Counted from the first letter of the stretch, positions 1 to 8,084 are shown. The stretch is 64,000 nt of DNA from Salinibacterium sp. NG253 (GCF_015864945.1 NZ_JADYWF010000002.1:512208-576207), one strand, 5' to 3'. Notes: a model not told the origin generated them from the letters alone. Numbers and translations: made by a program.

Positions 1-1010
1 GCCTTCGACGTGAGAGATCCCACGTCGCCCGAGTAGTCGAGGGCCGAGGTCTGGGAGAGAGCCTTCACGCGTTCGGCGAAGGCGCGAGAGAACTCCGCAG
101 CGATCGACTTGTGCACGTAGATGCGTTCGATCGAAACGCACAACTGACCCATGGAAGCAAAGCAGGCATAGACGGCATCCTCAGCGGCCTGCACTGGATC
201 GGCATCGCCCAGCACGAGCAGCGGGTTCTTGCCGCCGAGCTCGAGCGAAGCGCCGATCAGACGCCCGGCCGCGCGCTTACCGACCTTGGTGCCCGTCGGC
301 GTCGAGCCGGTGAAACAGATGTAGTCGCTGTTATCGACAACGGCATTGCCGACCTGGTCGCCGGGGCCCGCCACAATCGGCCAGACGGCAGCAGGCACGC
401 CCGCATCAATGTAGGCCTCGCGAGTGGCGAGCATCGACAGCGCGCCCTGATTGTCGATCTTCTGGATGACGGCACTGCCGGCAGCGAGGGCGGGAACGAT
501 ATCCATCGCCCCTAGTGCGATCGGATAGTTCCACGGCGTGACGACACCGATGAGTTGCTTGGGGGAGTAGCTCACGTGCGTCGACATCAGCAGTGGGATG
601 CCCGCCCGGCGACGCTTGGTGGCCAACACCCGCTCGGCAGAAACGGCATAGTAGCGCGTGATCGTCGCGGCCTGAAAGATCTCTTCGAACGCTTGACCAC
701 GCGTCTTGCCTGACTCGGTTTGCAGCAGGTCGAGCAGCTCATCCTTGCGTTCCAGCAGCAGATCATGGGCGCGCAGTAGCACGCGGCGACGGTAAGCAAA
801 GCCGGCGGACTGCCAGGCGCGTTGCGCTCGGCGGGCGGATGTCGCGGCATCCCGAACATCCCGGGTCGAACTCTGCGGCAACTCATGCAGGGCCTTGCCC
901 GTGAAGGGAGCAATCACGGTGGCCGTGTCGGAGGTGGTGCACCGCAGCTGGGCGACGAGAGTGTCGCGACGACGCGACCCGATCAGTGAAACGACTGTGT
1001 GAGGCGACAT
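1..1010 (-). CDS. gabD2: Succinate-semialdehyde dehydrogenase, GabD2 type (partial; C-terminus outside window)
   Basis: NAD(P)+-dependent aldehyde dehydrogenase, probably oxidising succinate semialdehyde to succinate at the end of GABA breakdown. About 336 N-terminal residues are visible. They include the cofactor-fold segment VVTPWNYPIALG, the general-base motif SLELGGKNP and the catalytic cysteine in GQLCVSIERI, a wording I associate with the actinobacterial GabD2 subgroup. The C-terminal third lies left of the window. The ATG start is 6 nt from a TAGTGT box, which supports a leaderless mRNA. The gene is divergent from the GPH transporter gene with 60 bp between starts. Class assignment is firm; the exact aldehyde is inferred. 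Confidence 0.85.
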   Translation of the reverse strand, partial: MSPHTVVSLIGSRRRDTLVAQLRCTTSDTATVIAPFTGKALHELPQSSTRDVRDAATSARRAQRAWQSAGFAYRRRVLLRAHDLLLERKDELLDLLQTESGKTRGQAFEEIFQAATITRYYAVSAERVLATKRRRAGIPLLMSTHVSYSPKQLIGVVTPWNYPIALGAMDIVPALAAGSAVIQKIDNQGALSMLATREAYIDAGVPAAVWPIVAGPGDQVGNAVVDNSDYICFTGSTPTGTKVGKRAAGRLIGASLELGGKNPLLVLGDADPVQAAEDAVYACFASMGQLCVSIERIYVHKSIAAEFSRAFAERVKALSQTSALDYSGDVGSLTSK

Positions 1011-1016
1011 AACTCA

Positions 1017-1022
1017 ACACTA
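1017..1022 (-). promoter_or_regulatory. -10 box of gabD2, leaderless
   Basis: TAGTGT on the minus strand, then six bases (TGAGTT), then the ATG. Transcription would begin at the start codon. Confidence 0.6.
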
Positions 1023-1057
1023 CGACCGTGCGCCACAATTTCGGCTGAGCAAAGCGC

Positions 1058-1063
1058 TAGGCT
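1058..1063 (+). promoter_or_regulatory. -10 box of the GPH transporter gene, leaderless
   Basis: TAGGCT, seven bases, then ATG at 1071. No Shine-Dalgarno sequence is present. The spacing decides the start against the longer open frame beginning at 999. Confidence 0.6.
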
Positions 1064-1070
1064 CACGAAG

Positions 1071-2468
1071 ATGACGACCGCAGCGCCGCGAGCTCTTTCC
1101 CGAAGCTCCATCGCCACCTATGCCATCGGTTCTCTTGGCACCGGCGGTTTTGGTGCCCTGCCCGGGCTCGTGCTCGTGTACTACCTGACCGACACGCTGG
1201 GGATTGCGGCGCTTGCCGCCGGCATCCTCGTGACCGCAGCCAAAGTGTGGGACGTGATCATCGATCCTGTGATTGGTGCGCGTAGCGACCGCAGCCTGGC
1301 GCACCATGGCACTCGGCGACCGGCGATGCTTCTTGGTGCCATTCTGTTGCCGATCTTGTTTGTTCTCACCTTCGCGGTGCCGGCGGGCATCGGCCCGCTT
1401 GCGTCGGGCATCTGGGTGTTCATCGCCTTCGTCGCCACGGCAACCGCGTTCAGTATGTTTCAAGTGCCGTATATCGCCTTGCCCGCCGAACTCACCCGCA
1501 GCTATGACGAACGCACTCGGTTGCTCGCGGTGCGCGTCGTCGTGCTCACGGTGGCGATTCTGCTGTTCGGTGCTGGCGCACCAGAAATTCGTGATGCCTT
1601 TGCCGATGAACGGCTCGGCTATCTCGTGATGGCCGTTTCGGCCGCCGCGCTCATGGGCGTCTCGCTCGTAATTTCGTCGTTCTCGGCTCGCACCGGCACC
1701 GTCTCGCTGACGCCGACGGTGTCGATCGTTGACACCTATAAGTCGGGAATCGCGGCGCTCAAGCGGAGCCAGCCGTTCCGTGCCCTGCTGCTGACCTTCC
1801 TGCTGCAGGGGCTCGCCACGGGCGTCATGCTCGCGGGCGCGCAGTATGTGGCGACCTGGGTGCTCGGCACCGGAGTAGCCATCCTCTTCGTGTCGCTCAT
1901 CGGGCCAGCACTGCTCTTCGCTCCGGTCTGGGCTGCCATCTCCCGCCGCATCGGCAAAGAGCGCGCCTTCGTGTGGGCCTCCGCCTGCTATGGCCTCGGA
2001 GCCCTGCTGATCGTGCCGCAACTGTGGGCCCCCGGCGCGTGGATCTATGCGCCCGTCGCGCTCGCCGGAGCGGGCTACGCCGGAATGCAAGCACTGCCCA
2101 TGTCGATGCTGCCCGACGTGATCTCCCATGACTCCCGCCGGCACCGCATCGCCTCGGCCGGCACCTTCGGGGGAGTCTGGACCGCGGGGGAAACCACGGG
2201 CATGGCGCTCGGGGCCACTGTGCTCACGACTGTGCTCGCGGCATCCGGTTATCTCGAATCAGTGGCCAACCAGACAGTGACCCAACCCGATTCGGCCATC
2301 GCCGGAATCATCATCAGCTTCAGCATCGTGCCCGCCGTGATCATCGGCCTCTCGCTGCTGACCTTTAGGCGCTACCCGTTGCGCCGCAGCGACATTGACC
2401 ATGCCGATGCTGAACCACACCCCACAAGTGGCCCAACCACCACTTCGAACGATCAGGAGACCCGATGA
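1071..2468 (+). CDS. MFS transporter, GPH (glycoside/cation symporter) type
   Basis: Integral membrane secondary transporter of 465 residues with about 12 hydrophobic segments. The N-terminal block GTGGFGALPGLVLVYYLTD followed by KVWDVIIDPVIGARSDRS is typical of the GPH (MelB-like) branch, where the Asp/Arg loop between helices 2 and 3 is conserved. The substrate cannot be read from sequence. The stop codon overlaps the start of the downstream PLP enzyme gene (ATGA), so the two are translationally coupled and may take up and process the same compound. The frame remains open upstream to 999, but the leaderless promoter favours 1071. Confidence 0.85.
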   Translation: MTTAAPRALSRSSIATYAIGSLGTGGFGALPGLVLVYYLTDTLGIAALAAGILVTAAKVWDVIIDPVIGARSDRSLAHHGTRRPAMLLGAILLPILFVLTFAVPAGIGPLASGIWVFIAFVATATAFSMFQVPYIALPAELTRSYDERTRLLAVRVVVLTVAILLFGAGAPEIRDAFADERLGYLVMAVSAAALMGVSLVISSFSARTGTVSLTPTVSIVDTYKSGIAALKRSQPFRALLLTFLLQGLATGVMLAGAQYVATWVLGTGVAILFVSLIGPALLFAPVWAAISRRIGKERAFVWASACYGLGALLIVPQLWAPGAWIYAPVALAGAGYAGMQALPMSMLPDVISHDSRRHRIASAGTFGGVWTAGETTGMALGATVLTTVLAASGYLESVANQTVTQPDSAIAGIIISFSIVPAVIIGLSLLTFRRYPLRRSDIDHADAEPHPTSGPTTTSNDQETR

Positions 2469-3955
2469 AGTTCGACCACCAGCCCGCCGACATTCTTGAG
2501 CGCCTCAACGCGCTACGTGAAGCGGATGCTCCCACCCACGGTGGCCATGTGCTGTCGTATGTCTACGACTCCGGCCTCGCGGAGCTCGACGAACTTGCAG
2601 CTCAAGCAATCCGTGCCGTGCAACCCGTCAATGGCCTCGACCCGACGACCTTCACCTCGGTTGCCGTCATGGAACGCGAAGTGCTTGGCTTTGCCCGCGA
2701 CATGCTCGGTGGCGATGAGGATGTCGTCGGCACCGTCACGACCGGCGGTACCGAAAGCTGTCTGCTGGCCGTCAAGACGGCGCGCGACGTGTGGCGGGGA
2801 ACGGGCGCCTCGGCGCGCACGGGAATGCCCCGGTTGTTGGCTCCCGTCACAGTGCATGCGGCATTCCAGAAAGCGGCACATTACTTCGGGCTCGAACTGG
2901 ATCTCGTGCCGGTGGGCCCGGGCGGCGATGTCGCCGCGAGCGATCTCATCGCACGCATGGGCGACGATGTCGCTCTCGTGGTGGTGTCGGCTCCGAGCTA
3001 TGCGCACGCCGCGATGGACCCCGTCGTCGAGGTCGCGGCTGCAGCAGCCGAGCGCGGAATCGCCTGTCACGTTGATGCCTGCATCGGCGGCTGGGTGCTG
3101 CCGTTCTGGGAGGGCGTCGCCCCCTGGAACTTTGAAGTGCCGGGCGTCACGAGCATCAGCGCCGACCTGCACAAGTTTGGCTACTCGCCCAAGGGCGCCT
3201 CGGTGATCCTGCAGCGCGGTCGTGATCGCCAACGCACGCAATACTTTGCGACGACGCGCTGGCCGGGCTACCCGATCGTCAACCCCACCATCTTGGGCTC
3301 GAAATCTGCGGGGCCGCTCGCGGCTGCGTGGGCGATTATTCAGGCACTCGGCACGAGTGGGCTTGCCGAGCTCTCCGAGTCGTGTGCGCGGTCCACTCAG
3401 GCCCTGCGCGACGTCATCGGCGAGATTGAAGGCCTCCGCGTTGTGGGCAACCCGGTCGGACCGCTGTTAGCTATCGTATCCGATGACTCGGTTGCTGTTG
3501 ACCGCCGCGTTGACCCGCACCACTGGGCCGACCAAACGCGCGAGCATGGCTTCTTGCTGCAACTGCAGCCCTCGCTCGTGCAGAGTGACGGAACGATGTT
3601 GCCCGCCACGACCCACCTCACCGTGACTCCCGTGACTGCGAACGTGCTCGATGACTTGAGCGCGGCGCTGCGGATGGCGGCTGACGAAGTGCGCGGCGTG
3701 CCCGCCGTCTCTGCAGAAGCTGTATTGGCCACGTTGCCCGCTGAGGCGCTCGCAGCGTTGGGGAACCCGGATGCTGCACCCCTCGACTCGGCGACCGCAG
3801 CGGGCCTCCTCGGCGCGCTCGGCATCGGTGCTGGAGACCACGGCCTTCCCGACCGGATGGCGCCACTGTTGGCTCTCATCGCCGCGATGCCCGCACCGCT
3901 CACCGAACGCCTGCTTATCGAACTGCTTGCGCGACTGATCGAGCCGACCGAGTAG
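2465..3955 (+). CDS. PLP-dependent group II decarboxylase / sphingosine-1-phosphate lyase-like enzyme
   Basis: Fold-type I PLP enzyme of 496 residues. The substrate-entry region has GTVTTGGTESCLLAVK, an HVDACIGGWVLPF aspartate (cofactor N1 contact) and the Schiff-base lysine in SADLHKFGYSPKG (about residue 237), followed by a segment resembling S1P lyases (QYFATTRWPGYPIVNPT). Either lyase activity on a phosphorylated amino alcohol or amino-acid decarboxylation is possible. GGAG lies 5 nt before the ATG, which overlaps the transporter stop. About 80 C-terminal residues are alanine-rich and not obviously part of the catalytic domain. Family firm, reaction uncertain. Confidence 0.8.
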   Translation: MKFDHQPADILERLNALREADAPTHGGHVLSYVYDSGLAELDELAAQAIRAVQPVNGLDPTTFTSVAVMEREVLGFARDMLGGDEDVVGTVTTGGTESCLLAVKTARDVWRGTGASARTGMPRLLAPVTVHAAFQKAAHYFGLELDLVPVGPGGDVAASDLIARMGDDVALVVVSAPSYAHAAMDPVVEVAAAAAERGIACHVDACIGGWVLPFWEGVAPWNFEVPGVTSISADLHKFGYSPKGASVILQRGRDRQRTQYFATTRWPGYPIVNPTILGSKSAGPLAAAWAIIQALGTSGLAELSESCARSTQALRDVIGEIEGLRVVGNPVGPLLAIVSDDSVAVDRRVDPHHWADQTREHGFLLQLQPSLVQSDGTMLPATTHLTVTPVTANVLDDLSAALRMAADEVRGVPAVSAEAVLATLPAEALAALGNPDAAPLDSATAAGLLGALGIGAGDHGLPDRMAPLLALIAAMPAPLTERLLIELLARLIEPTE

Positions 3956-3974
3956 GGCGCCGTCGCTTCGAGCG

Positions 3975-4412
3975 TTACGAGTCGGAGGCGGGTCGCGTCA
4001 TCCACACGTCGTGGTCGTCTTCGTCGTAGGGCGTGAAACCGTGTCGTTCGTAGAGCCGCAACGCGGCACTGCCCTGAAGCACCATGAGGCGAAAGGGGCG
4101 GTGGTCTGGCCGGGCGAGCACTTCGGCGAGAACCTGGCTGCCGATGCCGCGCCCCTGCAGGCGCGCGGGCAGGTAGAAGTGTTCGATCCAGCGGGCATCC
4201 GGTTCGGGGCGCACGCTAATCGAGCCGACATCCTCGCCGGCGACCCGAATGATCTGAGTGTTCTCCGGCGCGAAGGCGTCGCTCATCCAGGTGCGCACCC
4301 GCACGGGATCGAAGAGGCCGTGGCGTTCGAGGTCGGCCCGAAGTCCAACTGTGCGAAGGTCAAGCAACCAGTTGAGGTCGTGTGCGGTGCTGGGGCGTAG
4401 CGAGTATTCCAC
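3975..4412 (-). CDS. GNAT family N-acetyltransferase
   Basis: Acetyl-CoA-dependent acetyltransferase of 145 residues, the usual single-domain GNAT size. The acetyl-CoA pyrophosphate loop is visible as RLQGRGIGSQVL (R/QxxGxG/A), preceded by the beta-strand IEHFYLPARL, with the C-terminal LYERHGFTPY motif. Substrate unknown. GTG start, 6 nt after a TAGAAT box. The gene is convergent with the PLP enzyme gene and follows the LysR gene on the same strand but has its own promoter. Confidence 0.85.
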   Translation of the reverse strand: MEYSLRPSTAHDLNWLLDLRTVGLRADLERHGLFDPVRVRTWMSDAFAPENTQIIRVAGEDVGSISVRPEPDARWIEHFYLPARLQGRGIGSQVLAEVLARPDHRPFRLMVLQGSAALRLYERHGFTPYDEDDHDVWMTRPASDS

Positions 4413-4418
4413 TCCGTG

Positions 4419-4424
4419 ATTCTA
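4419..4424 (-). promoter_or_regulatory. -10 box of the GNAT gene, leaderless
   Basis: TAGAAT, six bases (CACGGA), GTG start at 4412. It decides the GTG as start. Confidence 0.6.
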
Positions 4425-4446
4425 AGCGGGCGGATGCGCGGCGGCG

Positions 4447-5361
4447 CTAGACCGTGTGCTCGCGTTCGAAGCGCGTCGCCTCATCCACGAGGGCTTTCAC
4501 GACGGCGCGCACGGAGGGACGTTCGGCGCGGTCGGGGCGTAGCAGCGCCGAGATGAGCCGCGACGACGGAACGCCTTTGAGGGGGCGGGTGATGAGGCCG
4601 TTCTCGCGGTCTCGGGTCGTGAAGCGCGGCAGGATGGCGATGCCGTGGCCCGCTGCCACGACGGCTTCAACGATGCTGTTGTCGGTCAGACGCTGGGCGA
4701 CCTTCGCTGGAGCACCGTTTGCCGCTTCGATTCGCCGAAGGATGCGGTCGAAAGGCAGACCGGAAGGCACCCCGATCCACGTTTCGTCGAGAAGGTCAGC
4801 GGGGGTGAGCGCCGCCTTGCGGCCGAGCGGATGATCTTCGGGGAGTGCGACATCCAGAGACTCACGCATGAGAGGAACGACGGCGAGCCCCCGCTCGGTC
4901 CAAGCGGGGAGAACGTGCGGTGAGTCGGAGACGACGACGTCGTAGTCGGCGGTGAGGTTGGCGACATCTTCGAGCACAGAGTCTTGGTCGTGGCAGCTCA
5001 GGGTGAGCCCCTGCTGGCGATTGACGGCGTGAAACAGCCCCGGCAGCAACATCTCGCCACCGGTGGGAAAAATGGTCATGGTGACGTCTCCGCGCGGGGA
5101 CTCTCGAAAGTCGTTCCACAGTGCTTCGGCTTTCTCGATTGCGGTAGCCACATCGGCCGCGGTGTGGGCGAGCGCCCGGCCGGCCGACGTCAAGACGATG
5201 CCCCGGCCTACGCGCTCAGTGAGAGGGATTCCGGCCTCGCGTTCCAGAATTTTGAGCTGCTGAGAGACGGCCGATGGCGTGCGCATCGTTGCCTTGGCGA
5301 CCGCCGTAATACTGCCGCGGTCGGCTAGCTCGCGAAGCAGCTCCAAGCGCCGAATATCCAT
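4447..5361 (-). CDS. LysR family transcriptional regulator
   Basis: DNA-binding regulator of 304 residues with an N-terminal winged HTH (MDIRRLELLRELADRGS then AVSQQLKILEREAG) and a C-terminal periplasmic-binding-protein-like effector domain from about residue 90. Divergent from the 40-residue small ORF, which is the natural candidate target, with 72 bp between starts. The intergenic spacer carries a perfect dyad AAGAT-C-ATCTT. Leaderless start. The effector is unknown. Confidence 0.88.
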   Translation of the reverse strand: MDIRRLELLRELADRGSITAVAKATMRTPSAVSQQLKILEREAGIPLTERVGRGIVLTSAGRALAHTAADVATAIEKAEALWNDFRESPRGDVTMTIFPTGGEMLLPGLFHAVNRQQGLTLSCHDQDSVLEDVANLTADYDVVVSDSPHVLPAWTERGLAVVPLMRESLDVALPEDHPLGRKAALTPADLLDETWIGVPSGLPFDRILRRIEAANGAPAKVAQRLTDNSIVEAVVAAGHGIAILPRFTTRDRENGLITRPLKGVPSSRLISALLRPDRAERPSVRAVVKALVDEATRFEREHTV

Positions 5362-5367
5362 GTAGTT

Positions 5368-5373
5368 ACTCTA
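5368..5373 (-). promoter_or_regulatory. -10 box of lysR, leaderless
   Basis: TAGAGT, six bases (AACTAC), ATG at 5361. Confidence 0.6.
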
Positions 5374-5388
5374 CAAGGTTAGATAAGG

Positions 5389-5399
5389 AAGATCATCTT
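5389..5399. promoter_or_regulatory. Dyad operator candidate between lysR and small ORF
   Basis: Perfect inverted repeat AAGAT/ATCTT around a central C. It lies upstream of both divergent starts, where a LysR protein would be expected to bind. Not tested. Confidence 0.35.
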
Positions 5400-5433
5400 G
5401 TTCTAAAAGGTTGGCCACAGCCAAACTGTAGAC

Positions 5434-5556
5434 ATGAACTTCGAACTAATCATCATCGTGGCACTCGCCGCAACCGGTATCGCCGCAACCCTGCGTGCCG
5501 TTGCAACCGACGGATACCGTCGCGTGCCCACCCGTCGCTACAACACCATGCCGTAG
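5434..5556 (+). CDS. Small protein, 40 residues, one predicted membrane segment
   Basis: Starts MNFELIIIVALAATGIAATL, continues with RAVATDGYRR and ends shortly after PTRRYNTMP. An N-terminal hydrophobic segment (about residues 4-22) is followed by a basic, tyrosine-containing tail, so a small single-pass membrane protein is likely. Support for a real gene: position divergent from lysR, a clean coding frame, and a strong terminator 20 nt after the stop. I recall similar short proteins beside lysR genes in other actinobacteria, but cannot verify this. Function unknown. CAAACT lies 6 nt before the ATG as a weak leaderless -10. Confidence 0.6.
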   Translation: MNFELIIIVALAATGIAATLRAVATDGYRRVPTRRYNTMP

Positions 5557-5574
5557 CCAACCGCCAGCCGGTTT

Positions 5575-5614
5575 ACGCAACACCACAGCAATTACTGCTG
5601 TGGTGTTTTTGCGT
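5575..5614 (+). terminator. Rho-independent terminator after the small ORF
   Basis: Stem CACCACAGCA / TGCTGTGGTG with a five-base loop ATTAC and a T5 run. An outer ACGCAA/TTGCGT pairing flanks it. It separates the small ORF from the convergent HTH gene and may act on both strands. Confidence 0.85.
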
Positions 5615-5640
5615 TAACGGGGCGAACGAACTGGCGGCGA

Positions 5641-5853
5641 CTATTGCTGTTCGTCATCCCACACGAGGATGTCGCCGGGCTGGCAATCCAGAACGCGGCA
5701 GATCGAATCCAGGGTTGAAAACCGCACGGCCCGAGCTCGCCCGTTTTTGAGTACGGCGACGTTGGCGGGGGTGATCCCCACGGCCTCGGCAAACTCTCCC
5801 ACTGACATGCCGCGCTCAAGGAGGAGACGGTCAATGAGGATGCGTATCGCCAT
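5641..5853 (-). CDS. Cro/C1-type helix-turn-helix regulator, YozG-like
   Basis: Seventy-residue protein that is essentially only an XRE-type HTH: MSVGEFAEAVGITPANVAVLKNG covers helices 2-3, followed by FSTLDSICRVLDCQPGDIL. It is encoded directly after the DUF2975 gene with a one-base TAATG overlap, so the two are co-translated. This pairing of a small XRE regulator and a DUF2975 membrane protein is a recurring arrangement. The regulator is the obvious candidate to bind the perfect palindrome at the operon start. Confidence 0.9.
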   Translation of the reverse strand: MAIRILIDRLLLERGMSVGEFAEAVGITPANVAVLKNGRARAVRFSTLDSICRVLDCQPGDILVWDDEQQ

Positions 5854-6335
5854 TACACAACCTCATCAAGTTCGGTTCTCATCAGCACGGCTCGCTGCAG
5901 CAAAGATCGCAGCACAAGGAGAACGAGGAAGAGTGTCACGCCGACCAGAACGCTCGCGATAACCGCGAAAGCAAGCAGTGGTGGGCCTGGGATGAAAGCG
6001 AGCGTTGCTGCCGCTAAAACGGTGGCAATCACAACGCTGATGGCGAGCAGGTTCACTAGTCGTGCTGCATCAGGATTGAAGATCTCGTCTTGTCTAATAA
6101 AGCCAACCAAGACGGCTGTGGACGCGAGAATCACCTCAACGCAGAGCCCAAAAGCGAGGCCCAACGTGAGTAGCGGAACCCGCAGGTCGTCAAACTCTGG
6201 ATACTCGGTTGCTGCCAATTGCGATAGTGGCACCAGGGCGATGCAACTCGCTAGTACTGCAATCGCGAGCAGGCCGAGCGCGATCCAAGTCGCAATTGCT
6301 GCGCCAAGAGAAGGCCGGGGTAGAGAAAGTTCCAT
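5853..6335 (-). CDS. DUF2975 domain membrane protein
   Basis: Integral membrane protein of 160 residues with four hydrophobic segments (about residues 13-35, 52-78, 90-112 and 120-145) and short loops; the FIRQDEIFNPDAARLV loop lies between helices 2 and 3. Membership of DUF2975 is inferred from this topology, the loop and the XRE partner encoded immediately downstream. Biochemical role unknown. The start codon lies inside the operator palindrome, so binding there would block both transcription and start-codon access. Confidence 0.8.
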   Translation of the reverse strand: MELSLPRPSLGAAIATWIALGLLAIAVLASCIALVPLSQLAATEYPEFDDLRVPLLTLGLAFGLCVEVILASTAVLVGFIRQDEIFNPDAARLVNLLAISVVIATVLAAATLAFIPGPPLLAFAVIASVLVGVTLFLVLLVLRSLLQRAVLMRTELDEVV

Positions 6336-6354
6336 ACATCGATAATCGATGTAT
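6334..6354. promoter_or_regulatory. Perfect 21-bp operator palindrome over start codon and -10
   Basis: Arms ATACATCGAT and ATCGATGTAT around a single A. The site covers the ATG of the DUF2975 gene and its -10 box, which fits autorepression by the small XRE protein of the operon. Confidence 0.65.
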
Positions 6355-6370
6355 ATCTATCGAAAGTCAA
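6342..6370 (-). promoter_or_regulatory. Promoter of the DUF2975-HTH operon (leaderless)
   Basis: Minus-strand -35 TTGACT (6365-6370), 17-bp spacer, -10 GATTAT (6342-6347), then six bases to the ATG at 6335. The best complete -35/-10 promoter I saw in the window. Confidence 0.65.
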
Positions 6371-6433
6371 TAGCCTGCTTTCGGGATGCCGTGCTGCGTA
6401 TGCGTCCGGCTGCAGCAGTGCAGAACAGCAGCG

Positions 6434-7555
6434 TTAGCGGGGGCTGAGCCCCAACTTGCGGCCGGCAACGCTGCGCTTGAGCGAACGGAGAGTCGTGGCA
6501 AGAGCAGCGATTGCCTGAGCCGCCGGATCCTCGGGAGCCGCGATCACCACGGGCACCCCGGAATCGCCCCCCTCACGCAGAGCGATGCTGAGCGGGATCG
6601 AGGCGAGCACCGTGACAGGCTCGTCTGGCGTGGAGAGCTTGGCTGCGGCATCCGCCCCACCACCAGAGCCGAAGAGTTCGAGCACGCTGCCGTCGGGCTG
6701 GGGGAGACCGGCCATGTTTTCGATGACGCCGATCACGCGTTGCCCGGTTTGGCGAGCAACGAGGCCGCTGCGTTCAGCAACATCGGCGGCGGCCGACTGC
6801 GGGGTCGTGACGACCACGACATCGGAGTGCGGCAGCAACTGGCCGAGCGAGATTGCAACATCGCCCGTGCCGGGAGGCAGATCGAGCAGCAATACATCGA
6901 GATCGCCGAAGAACACGTCGGTCAAGAACTGCTGAATCGTGCGGTGCAGCATCGGCCCACGCCACGAGACGGCCGTGTTGTCTTCGACGAACATGCCAAT
7001 TGAGATGACCTTCACGTCGTACGCGACAGGCGGCAGAATCATCTCGCCCACCTGAGTGGGCTTGGCGCCGTGCAGGCCGAGGAGTCCCGGGATCGAGAAA
7101 CCGAACACATCGGCGTCGATCACTCCAACGCGCAGGCCGCTCTGGGCCATCGAGACCGCAAGGTTCGCGGTGAGCGTCGATTTGCCGACGCCACCCTTGC
7201 CACTTGTCACAGCCACAATCTGGGTGAGCGAATCTGGCCCGAACTGCATCGTCTTGGGCTTGCCCTTGCGCAGCTTCTCGGTGAGGGCAGTTCGCTGCGC
7301 CGGCGACATGATCGACACGTCAATGGTCACCGTCGTGATGCCGGGCACACGCTCGGTCGCCTCCCGCACGTCACGTTCGATGGAGGTCGCGGCCGGGCAT
7401 CCGACAATCGTCAACGTCAGGCCCACGGATGCCGCACCAGCGTCGTCGACAGAAACCCCAGAGATCATGTCGAGCTCTGTCACGGGTCGCCGAATCTCGG
7501 GGTCGATCACCGAGGCGAGGGAGGCAAGTACCGCGGCTTCGAGCTCAGCGTTCAC
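6434..7555 (-). CDS. mrp: Mrp/NBP35-type Fe-S carrier ATPase
   Basis: P-loop NTPase of 373 residues, probably delivering Fe-S clusters to apoproteins in the cytosol. It has an N-terminal MIP18/DUF59 domain (about 1-95, with VGLTLTIVGCPAA), then the deviant Walker A SGKGGVGKSTLTANLA and Walker B-like VLLLDLPPGTGD. Start chosen at the GTG after GGAG (5-nt spacing), which overlaps the end of the upstream DUF1003 gene by 11 nt; the frame is open further upstream but has no better signal. Part of the mgtE-like/DUF1003/mrp operon. Confidence 0.9.
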   Translation of the reverse strand: MNAELEAAVLASLASVIDPEIRRPVTELDMISGVSVDDAGAASVGLTLTIVGCPAATSIERDVREATERVPGITTVTIDVSIMSPAQRTALTEKLRKGKPKTMQFGPDSLTQIVAVTSGKGGVGKSTLTANLAVSMAQSGLRVGVIDADVFGFSIPGLLGLHGAKPTQVGEMILPPVAYDVKVISIGMFVEDNTAVSWRGPMLHRTIQQFLTDVFFGDLDVLLLDLPPGTGDVAISLGQLLPHSDVVVVTTPQSAAADVAERSGLVARQTGQRVIGVIENMAGLPQPDGSVLELFGSGGGADAAAKLSTPDEPVTVLASIPLSIALREGGDSGVPVVIAAPEDPAAQAIAALATTLRSLKRSVAGRKLGLSPR

Positions 7556-8084
7556 GGTTCTCCGTGTCGGCTTCGGCGGCGTCGTCTTTTTCGAGTTCTT
7601 CGAGCAGACCACGAAGTTCAGCGCGAATGAAGTCCTTGCTGGCGAGGTCGGTCATGGCCAGGCGCAGCGCAACCACTTCGCGTGCCAAGTATTCGGTGTC
7701 GTTGAGGTTGCGTTCTGCACGCTGACGGTCTTGTTCAATCTGCACGCGGTCGCGGTCATCTTGACGGTTCTGGGCGAGCAGAATCATGGGCGCAGCGTAG
7801 GAGGCCTGCAGCGACAGGATGAGCGTCAGCAGGGTGAAGTTGGTGGAGCGCGGGTCAAACTGCGCATCCAGAGGCGCGCTTGTGTTGTAGATCAACCAGA
7901 CGCCCACGAAGGCGGAAAGGCCGACCAAGAACCACGGGGTTCCCATACCGCGAGCGAAAGCTTCTGAGTAGCGGCCCATACGGTCGCGACTCTGGAACAT
8001 GCCGAACCCGCTGCGCAAACCCTTGGGGGTGTCGAGGCGCATGTCATTGCGCTGTGATCGAAGTGACCGCTTAGCTAGTGCCAC
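7545..8084 (-). CDS. DUF1003 domain membrane protein
   Basis: Protein of 179 residues with an N-terminal cytosolic stretch, two closely spaced transmembrane helices (WFLVGLSAFVGVWLIY and FTLLTLILSLQASYAAPMILL) and a long charged C-terminal coiled coil (QNRQDDRDRVQIEQDRQRAE). This is the standard DUF1003 layout. The GTG start overlaps the upstream gene by 14 nt and the 3' end overlaps mrp by 11 nt, so translation of the three is coupled. Physiological role unknown. Confidence 0.88.
   Translation of the reverse strand: MALAKRSLRSQRNDMRLDTPKGLRSGFGMFQSRDRMGRYSEAFARGMGTPWFLVGLSAFVGVWLIYNTSAPLDAQFDPRSTNFTLLTLILSLQASYAAPMILLAQNRQDDRDRVQIEQDRQRAERNLNDTEYLAREVVALRLAMTDLASKDFIRAELRGLLEELEKDDAAEADTENRER

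Noticed and set aside
1020-2144. 374-codon open frame antisense to the GPH transporter gene
   Set aside because: Composition is Arg/His/Gly-rich and low in hydrophobics, as expected for an antisense shadow in high-GC DNA; the sense strand encodes a recognisable transporter.
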